Assembly (NCBI GenBank): GCA_038750655.1
Contig: JBCDGZ010000147.1
Coordinates: 1 to 18,427, forward strand
Direction of reading: 5' to 3'
Source of the DNA: JBCDGZ01 sp038750655
Lineage (GTDB): Bacteria > Bacteroidota > Bacteroidia > Chitinophagales > Saprospiraceae
Length of the DNA stretch: 18,427 nucleotides
The notes under the pieces were generated by a model. The model saw only the letters and a program-made list of their open reading frames with translations, was not told where the DNA came from and made no database searches. Both the position numbers and the translations under genes were made by a program. Below are positions 1-5,382 of the stretch, in pieces (position 1 is the stretch's first letter; each line of letters starts with the position of its first letter).

Positions 1-28
1 AATATGAAGAAATATTTAAAATAAATTG

Positions 29-36
29 TAGTATTG
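29..36 (+). promoter_or_regulatory. Candidate -7 promoter element of the coiled-coil gene
   Basis: TAGTATTG differs at one position from the Bacteroidota -7 consensus TAnnTTTG and ends 4 nt before the ATG at 41. The aspartate kinase gene in this window has the same element-to-ATG spacing. Too little upstream sequence is present to judge a -33 element. If used, the transcript would start at or next to the ATG. Confidence 0.3.
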
Positions 37-40
37 CATC

Positions 41-1060
41 ATGAGTGAAATTAAACCGAAATCTTTTTGGCAACGACCCGAAGGGGTCACTGGCGCTATT
101 TTTCTTGGTGGACTTGTTATTGGTGGGGGCTTTCTTTTATCGGCTGCCTTACCTACGCTTATTGCTCTAGCGGCCAATACCCTCTACCTCGCCGGAATGC
201 TGCTCGCTCTTGCGGTGATCATCTATATGGTACTCGACCCCAAGATGCGGAACCTCGTATGGTATATGTATAAAAGCGTCATGCGATGGGTGACGAGTCT
301 GTTTATTCAAATTGATCCCATCGGCATCCTTAAGTCTTATGTTGAAGACCTCAAAGACAACCTGCGTAAAATGAACAAGCAGATCAGTCAGCTGAGAGGC
401 CAAATGCATAAACTCAAGGAAACCATCCACAACAATCGTCGTCAAATTGAAAGCAATCTCTCGCTGGCCAGCAAAGCCAAAGAGAAGAATAAGCAGTCCA
501 TGATGATCCTCAAATCTCGGAAGGCAGGCCGCCTCAAGGAGTCCAACATGCGTTTGGAGGATTTGTATAAGAAAATGGAGGTGCTGTATCGCGTGCTGAC
601 CAAGATGTACGAAAATTCGGAAATTTTGATGGAAGACATCAAGGATCAGGTGGATGTCAAAGAGCAAGAACGCAAGGTAATTCGCACCAGCCACTCGGCC
701 ATGAAATCAGCCATGAATATCATCTCCGGAAATAAGGATAAGCGCATGATGTTCGATATGGCCCTCGAAGCGGTAGCTAATGACGTGGGCAACAAGATGG
801 GCGAGATGGAACGTTTTATGGAAATGTCGGCCAACTTTATGGACTCGGTGGACCTGCAGAATGGCGTTTTTGAAGAGGAGGGATTGAAAATGTTGGAAAA
901 ATGGGAAACTGAAGGCGTCTCCCTCATTCTTGGCGAGGAAAAATCCGATCTGCTGCTTAAAGCAAATAATGATAATGAAGTGCTCGATCTGAATGCTCCG
1001 GTCGCACGTCCGATGCGAGAGGAAAACCATTCCAATCAATACGACAGCTTTTTCGACTAA
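41..1060 (+). CDS. Two-TM membrane protein with PspA-like coiled coil
   Basis: A 339-aa protein I cannot assign to a named family. Two hydrophobic segments (about residues 17-43 and 45-66) would form a hairpin in the inner membrane. They are followed by a long charged helical region (about 95-300) rich in K, E, Q and M with heptad character. Its start, around IDPIGILKSYVEDLKDNL, recalls the opening of PspA/IM30 proteins, where an 'xxP...' turn leads into an amphipathic coiled coil. The last 40 residues are acidic and probably disordered. By topology the coiled coil should lie in the cytoplasm. It lies 110 nt upstream of the SBP-OmpA gene on the same strand, with a likely terminator between, so it may be a neighbour rather than an operon member. 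A membrane-stress or scaffold role for the importer is inference only. Confidence 0.85.
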   Translation: MSEIKPKSFWQRPEGVTGAIFLGGLVIGGGFLLSAALPTLIALAANTLYLAGMLLALAVIIYMVLDPKMRNLVWYMYKSVMRWVTSLFIQIDPIGILKSYVEDLKDNLRKMNKQISQLRGQMHKLKETIHNNRRQIESNLSLASKAKEKNKQSMMILKSRKAGRLKESNMRLEDLYKKMEVLYRVLTKMYENSEILMEDIKDQVDVKEQERKVIRTSHSAMKSAMNIISGNKDKRMMFDMALEAVANDVGNKMGEMERFMEMSANFMDSVDLQNGVFEEEGLKMLEKWETEGVSLILGEEKSDLLLKANNDNEVLDLNAPVARPMREENHSNQYDSFFD

Positions 1061-1069
1061 AAGACAATC

Positions 1070-1103
1070 AGGGGCCAATTATCTTGTATATTTGGCCCCT
1101 TTC
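1070..1103 (+). terminator. Stem-loop terminator after the coiled-coil gene
   Basis: Perfect 9-bp stem: AGGGGCCAA at 1070-1078 pairs with TTGGCCCCT at 1092-1100, with a 13-nt loop. It is followed by a short pyrimidine stretch (TTTC) rather than a long T run. It begins 9 nt after the TAA at 1058-1060, where a factor-independent terminator is expected. The weak T tract lowers confidence. Confidence 0.55.
1087..1094 (+). promoter_or_regulatory. Candidate -7 element upstream of the importer operon
   Basis: TATATTTG matches TAnnTTTG exactly and lies in the loop and descending arm of the 1070-1100 stem-loop, 76 nt before the SBP-OmpA start. No convincing -33 TTTG/TTG was seen at 19-22 nt upstream. 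If real, terminator and promoter overlap. An AT-rich loop could also give this match by chance. Confidence 0.3.
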
Positions 1104-1170
1104 AATAGCTCTCCAAGTCAATACAAAACTTTCAAAACAAAAACACTAATCACCAAACAGCATCACTAAC

Positions 1171-2763
1171 ATGGCAAGCAAACTCACTCCCTTATCCAGG
1201 TTTTTGATTACCATACTCATTCTAGCCATTATCTTTTTCGCCGGTAAATATGTATTGGAAAATACGGAACTCGGAAAAGGGCTCGTAGAGCAATCTCAGC
1301 AAGAGGTTGACCAACCCGTTAATACTTCTCCCTCCTCTAGCAATAGCAACGCTGGTAGCAGCGGAGGGTCTACTACAATAGATGAACTTGTTGTTCAAAT
1401 CTTCACTTGGGGTGGTTACGCCCCCGGCCTGTATTTCAATGAAGGAGCCGAGTCTAGCGATCGCTCTCGCTTTACCTCCGAGTACGGCATCAAAGTGCGA
1501 TTCGAACTTATTGATGACTTTGATGCTTCGCGGCAAGCCTGGATCGCTGATCAGGTTCACTTGCTGGGCAACGAAACCAGCGCCATGAATACCGAGATGG
1601 AACGCCTGGGCCCCTACGATCCGAGAGTCTTGCTACAATGCGACTGGTCGCGCGGTGGCGACGCCGTCGTCGTTCGCCGGGGCGTTAATAGTGTCAATGA
1701 CCTCAAAGGCAAAAAAGTAGCCTTTGCCGGCTTCACCCCCTCGGTAAGCTTTCTGATTTACATGCTCGAAGCCGCCGGCCTGACCATGGATGACATCGAG
1801 CCTGTCGAAGTGCCGCTGCCGACTGACGCTGCTACGGCCTTTAAAGGCGGGCAGGTCGATGCCGCCGTCGTTTGGAGTCCCGACGATTTGGCTTGCATCC
1901 GCGCCGTTCCCGGCTCCAAAGTCCTGCAATCCACCCGCGATGCCTCTCACATCATCGCCGATATTTACATGATTAAAGACAAATTCGTTAACCCCAATAA
2001 AGAGTTACTAGCCAAGTTCTACGAGGGCTGGATGAAAGGGGCGGCCGAAATCAATGCCAACGAGAGCAATAAAGAAAAAGCCGCCAAGATTCTGGCGGAA
2101 GTTACGGGCATTCCCGTTTCTGATGCCACGGGGGCGATTGACAATGTCCGGCTGACAACCCACGGCGATAACCTGAATTTCTTTGGGCAGAATACCAACT
2201 TCAAGGGAGTGACGGGGCAGCAGCTGTACGAGAAGATGGGGACTGAATTTGAGCAGTTGGGGCAGGCCCCCCAAGAGCGGCCTTCCTGGCGAGCAATGGC
2301 TTATCCCGCTGCTGCGGTGGCGGCCAGCTTGAATGGTGCCGCCCACCGGGCGGAGGGCGAAAAGGAATTCGCTCCAGTGACCGAAAAAGTTAAGGCCCTG
2401 CCTGCGATCTCCAGTAAATTAGCCAGTATCAGCTTCGCTACCGGGCAATTTGCGCTGGATGATAATGCCAAAACCATCATCGATCTGCAATTCTCTGATA
2501 TTGCCAAGACCTACGCCAACACGCGTATCCGTATTGAGGGCAACACCGATAATGTCGGGGGCCGATCAATGAACAAAGAGCTATCGCTCAAACGCGCCAA
2601 ATCGGTCGCTGAATACCTGCAAAGTGCCTACGGCATCAGCAAAAACCGCTTCATCATCATCGGCAACGGGCCGGACAAGCCCGTAAAAGGCTGTGAGAAG
2701 AACGCTACGGCTGAATGTAAGGCTAAGAACCGCCGCACTGAATTCCAACTCGTGGCGGGCTAA
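1171..2763 (+). CDS. Membrane-anchored substrate-binding protein fused to OmpA domain
   Basis: 530 aa. An N-terminal hydrophobic helix (about 9-27) has no lipobox and no clear cleavage site, so it reads as an inner-membrane anchor. A Ser/Gly/Asn-rich linker (about 50-68) follows. Residues about 70-370 form a type 2 periplasmic binding domain of the NMT1/TauA/SsuA kind; markers are the VNDLKGKKVAF segment (175-185), the AFKGGQVDAAVVWSPDD segment (223-239) and KFYEGWMKGAAE (282-293). An Ala-rich hinge leads to a C-terminal OmpA peptidoglycan-binding domain (about 415-528), with D460 and R475 spaced exactly like the diaminopimelate-binding Asp/Arg pair of OmpA (15 residues apart). Two Cys (508, 516) may form a disulfide. 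The protein should hold the binding domain between inner membrane and cell wall, feeding the permease encoded 4 nt downstream. Annotation pipelines tend to call such fusions 'phosphate ABC transporter substrate-binding/OmpA'; nothing here demonstrates phosphate as ligand. Confidence 0.9.
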   Translation: MASKLTPLSRFLITILILAIIFFAGKYVLENTELGKGLVEQSQQEVDQPVNTSPSSSNSNAGSSGGSTTIDELVVQIFTWGGYAPGLYFNEGAESSDRSRFTSEYGIKVRFELIDDFDASRQAWIADQVHLLGNETSAMNTEMERLGPYDPRVLLQCDWSRGGDAVVVRRGVNSVNDLKGKKVAFAGFTPSVSFLIYMLEAAGLTMDDIEPVEVPLPTDAATAFKGGQVDAAVVWSPDDLACIRAVPGSKVLQSTRDASHIIADIYMIKDKFVNPNKELLAKFYEGWMKGAAEINANESNKEKAAKILAEVTGIPVSDATGAIDNVRLTTHGDNLNFFGQNTNFKGVTGQQLYEKMGTEFEQLGQAPQERPSWRAMAYPAAAVAASLNGAAHRAEGEKEFAPVTEKVKALPAISSKLASISFATGQFALDDNAKTIIDLQFSDIAKTYANTRIRIEGNTDNVGGRSMNKELSLKRAKSVAEYLQSAYGISKNRFIIIGNGPDKPVKGCEKNATAECKAKNRRTEFQLVAG

Positions 2764-2767
2764 TCGG

Positions 2768-3874
2768 ATGGGCGAATTGTTCAAACTTCGCGGCTCGCTC
2801 AGTACTTCGCAGCGAAGCCTGCTAGCTATTATTGGCTTTGCAATGGTGCTGCTGCTGTGGTACCTGCTGACCTTAGGCGAAAATCCGGCCTTTCCGGCCG
2901 GAATTTTACCTAGCCCCTCCGCCGTATTCGGGCGATTACCAGACATCCTGACCTTACAGGACTTTGGTGCGTTTTCTGATCTCTACAAAGACAACGAGCT
3001 GATCCGTAACACCACCAAATCCATTAGCATTAACCTTGCGGGGTACTTGGAAGCTATTCTCATTGCCATCCCCATCGGTTTTTTGATCGGCCTACTGCCC
3101 ATCTTCAGAGGTCTTTTTCAGCGACAAGTCGATGCCATTCGATATATCCCGCTTACCGCCGTGACGGGTTTATTTATCGCTTGGTTTGGCCTCAATACCG
3201 ATATGAAGGTGCATTACCTGGCCTTTGGTATTCTGGTTTATTTGCTGCCGGTAGTGGTGCAGCGCATCGATGAGGTGCGGGATGTCTATCTAAAGACGGT
3301 CTACACCCTGGGGGCAACGGACTGGCAGACCATTCGTACCGTATATTTACCGTCGGTCATCTCTCGGCTTTCGGACGACATTCGAGTCCTGACGGCCATC
3401 TCCTGGACCTATATCATCATCGCCGAAAGTTTGTACTCGGGTGGCGGCATTGGGGGATTGATATGGCGAGCCGGTGTGCGGCAGGGGCGGATTGATAAGG
3501 TTTTTGCTTTGTTGGTCATCATCATCGTCGTCGGTATTTTACAAGATAAAATCTTTACCTACCTCGATCGGACCTTCTTCCCCTTTAAGTTTCAAAATAA
3601 GGATAAATACAAGAAGGAGAAAAAGGGAAATAGTAGTTGGTCGGCTATCTGGAATTATGCACTGCAAACGCTGACTTGGTTGGGATTAGGGATTTACGCA
3701 TTTCTTTTTCTCAATGAATTCTTTGCCTTCATGGGGGTCCTCAAGCCACTAACTTACTTCTTTGGTGAAGCGGCCTACGCCATGCATTTTCTCTTCCTGG
3801 CGATCCTTTTCTACAAGGGAAAAAAGCTGTATGAGACGATGCTCAAAAAGCCCCAAACCCCTAAAACTGCTTAG
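2768..3874 (+). CDS. ABC importer permease, TauC/SsuC type, with C-terminal membrane extension
   Basis: 368 aa from the ATG at 2768, four bases after the preceding stop. An in-frame ATG at 2693 would overlap the OmpA domain by 71 nt and add a basic, non-homologous stretch, so I reject it. The core matches NitT/TauT permeases: TM near 17-36, the typical GILPSPSAVF segment (45-54), TM segments near 92-113, 129-143, 147-164, 209-225 and 246-262, and the EAA-type coupling loop TLGATDWQTIRTVYLPS (180-196) that contacts the ATPase. Family members usually end near 250-280 aa. This one carries a basic linker (274-287) and two more hydrophobic segments (about 302-320 and 330-350) with no counterpart I recognise. 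It is translated with the SBP-OmpA, diiron-protein and ATPase genes. Confidence 0.92.
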   Translation: MGELFKLRGSLSTSQRSLLAIIGFAMVLLLWYLLTLGENPAFPAGILPSPSAVFGRLPDILTLQDFGAFSDLYKDNELIRNTTKSISINLAGYLEAILIAIPIGFLIGLLPIFRGLFQRQVDAIRYIPLTAVTGLFIAWFGLNTDMKVHYLAFGILVYLLPVVVQRIDEVRDVYLKTVYTLGATDWQTIRTVYLPSVISRLSDDIRVLTAISWTYIIIAESLYSGGGIGGLIWRAGVRQGRIDKVFALLVIIIVVGILQDKIFTYLDRTFFPFKFQNKDKYKKEKKGNSSWSAIWNYALQTLTWLGLGIYAFLFLNEFFAFMGVLKPLTYFFGEAAYAMHFLFLAILFYKGKKLYETMLKKPQTPKTA

Positions 3875-3877
3875 CCT

Positions 3878-4561
3878 ATGGAATTTTTCAGAACCCTGGA
3901 ATCAGAATTACAGGAGGGCATTAAAAAAATTCTCCACCATCCTTTCCTCAAGCGCATTGAAGATGGCTGGCTAGATAAGAATCAATTGCGGTATTTTGCG
4001 GAGCAGTATAGCGTCTACTGTCGTTACTTCCCCCGCTTTCTGGCCGCCGCCGCCGCTAACATTCCCGATGATAAAACCCGCATGCCCATCATTGAAAACC
4101 TCTGGGAAGAGCACGGGGAAGGCAAATTGTCCCTTTCGCATCGCATTCTCTTCAATAATTTTGCGGCCGGTCTGGGCCTCAGCGAGCAAGATTTGGACAA
4201 TACCAAGCCCCTCGCGACTACTACTATTTGCTGCGAAAACCTGATTAACCTCTGCCACGACGGCCATTTTTTGGAGAGCCTCGGCGCACTAGGCCCCGGA
4301 ACGGAGTTTTTTACTAACGAAGAATACAGCATTATCGCCAAAGGATTGAGGACATACGATTTTCTCGCTGAAAAAGATATTGAGTTTTGGACGGTCCATA
4401 TCTCACTGGATGAGGATCACTACTCGGAAATGGTCGAAGCCATCGTTCCCTGGGCCAATAGCCTGGAAAATCGCTACCTGGTCAAAACAGGTGCCAAGAA
4501 AGCCATCGACCTGGAAATCTTGTTCTGGGATGGTCTAGAAGATAATTTACCCAATCGTTAA
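3878..4561 (+). CDS. Heme-oxygenase-like diiron protein (CADD/PqqC/TenA fold)
   Basis: 227 aa, starting 3 nt after the permease stop. The opening (HPFLKRIEDGWLDKNQLRYFAEQY, split by a turn near residue 30) is typical of the TenA/PqqC/CADD all-helical fold. The six metal ligands expected of heme-oxygenase-like diiron oxidases are present: E81, H88, E143, H174, D178 and H181 (E-x6-H, then E in GTEFF, then H-x3-D-x2-H). From memory these align almost number for number with chlamydial CADD, but the Tyr and Lys that CADD consumes to make p-aminobenzoate have no match at positions 27 and 152 (both Ile). It is therefore likely an iron-dependent oxidase acting in the cytoplasm, perhaps on the compound brought in by the importer whose genes surround it. 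TenA thiamin salvage enzymes sit in similar ABC operons but lack this ligand set. Reaction unknown. Confidence 0.87.
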   Translation: MEFFRTLESELQEGIKKILHHPFLKRIEDGWLDKNQLRYFAEQYSVYCRYFPRFLAAAAANIPDDKTRMPIIENLWEEHGEGKLSLSHRILFNNFAAGLGLSEQDLDNTKPLATTTICCENLINLCHDGHFLESLGALGPGTEFFTNEEYSIIAKGLRTYDFLAEKDIEFWTVHISLDEDHYSEMVEAIVPWANSLENRYLVKTGAKKAIDLEILFWDGLEDNLPNR

Positions 4562-4572
4562 CCCAAAGTACA

Positions 4573-5379
4573 ATGGTCGAATTTCCAGATAAGCCTGATC
4601 AGAAAAACGTTGTCGAGCTGCGCGGTATCCAACAAAGCTACGACGGTGGACAATCCTACATCATCCAGGATTTGGATTTTTTGATTGAAGATAAACCTGC
4701 TCAAGGGCAGTTTGCCGTCATCTTGGGGATGTCTGGCAGTGGCAAGTCGACCCTGCTGCGCTATATTGCCGGGCTGCAAGAGCCATCGGCCGGTCAGGTG
4801 CTGGTCAATGGCAAGCCGGTTGGGAAAGACAATCGGGTCAGCATGGTCTTTCAGCAATATTCTTCTTTGCCTTGGATGACGGTACTGGACAACGTTAGTC
4901 TGGCGCTGCGCTTCAAGGGGATTAGCCAAAAAGAGCGGGAGGAAAAGGCGATGGAAATGATAGAAATAATGGGCTTGGCTGGTCATGAACACAAATATGC
5001 TCAGTATCCGACCCTCTCCGGGGGGCAGCTGCAGCGGGTAGCCATTGCTCGAAGCCTGCTGGCCAATTCGGAAATTCTTCTGATGGACGAGCCCTTTGGG
5101 GCGCTGGACGTCAAGACTCGCTTGCAGATGCAGGACTTGCTCTCCGATATTTGGAACAAATTGCATCCCACCATCATTTTTGTTACCCACGACATCTCCG
5201 AAGCGGTCTATCTGGCCGACGATATTTACATCCTCAAGTCTGCCCCCTCCAAATTTGCCGAGCACATCCATGTCGATCTGCCTTTTCAGCGCGATCGAAT
5301 GATCAAGCGGGAGGCCCGCTTTGTGGAGTTGGTGCACGAGGTGGAAGATCAGATGGTGAAGGTGGCGGAGCTGGGCTAG
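4573..5379 (+). CDS. ABC importer ATPase, TauB/SsuB type
   Basis: 268 aa with every nucleotide-binding motif intact: Walker A GMSGSGKST (52-60), Q-loop Gln in FQQYSSLPWMTV (93-104), signature LSGGQLQRVAIARSL (148-162), Walker B ILLMDEPFGALD (168-179) and the switch His in FVTHD (203-207). The S-L-P-W-x-T-V sequence after the Q-loop is characteristic of nitrate/sulfonate/taurine-type ATPases. It starts 11 nt after the diiron-protein stop and completes the importer encoded from 1171. The C-terminal tail (about 230-268) is charged and short, with no regulatory domain. The stop at 5377-5379 lies 3 nt from the stop of the convergent OmpA-family gene, so no separate terminator fits between them. 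Confidence 0.96.
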   Translation: MVEFPDKPDQKNVVELRGIQQSYDGGQSYIIQDLDFLIEDKPAQGQFAVILGMSGSGKSTLLRYIAGLQEPSAGQVLVNGKPVGKDNRVSMVFQQYSSLPWMTVLDNVSLALRFKGISQKEREEKAMEMIEIMGLAGHEHKYAQYPTLSGGQLQRVAIARSLLANSEILLMDEPFGALDVKTRLQMQDLLSDIWNKLHPTIIFVTHDISEAVYLADDIYILKSAPSKFAEHIHVDLPFQRDRMIKREARFVELVHEVEDQMVKVAELG

Positions 5380-5382
5380 CGA

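Noticed and set aside
167..694. Open minus-strand frame of 175 codons opposite the coiled-coil gene
   Set aside because: The His/Leu/Phe-rich product is the mirror of a Lys/Glu-rich coiled-coil sequence; no independent evidence.
2693..2767. Upstream ATG for the permease at 2693
   Set aside because: It would overlap the OmpA domain by 71 nt and add an Arg-rich stretch unlike any permease start; the ATG at 2768 follows the preceding stop by 4 nt.
3878..4561. TenA thiaminase II and thiamin salvage as the function of the operon
   Set aside because: The fold and ABC context fit, but the protein has a full diiron ligand set, which TenA lacks, so a redox enzyme is the better reading. Thiamin-related cargo remains possible but unsupported.
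4558..5337. Open minus-strand frame of 259 codons across the ABC ATPase gene
   Set aside because: It lies opposite a gene with all ABC motifs, its translation is rich in His, Gln and Arg with no recognisable domain, and it is explained by codon bias of the sense gene.
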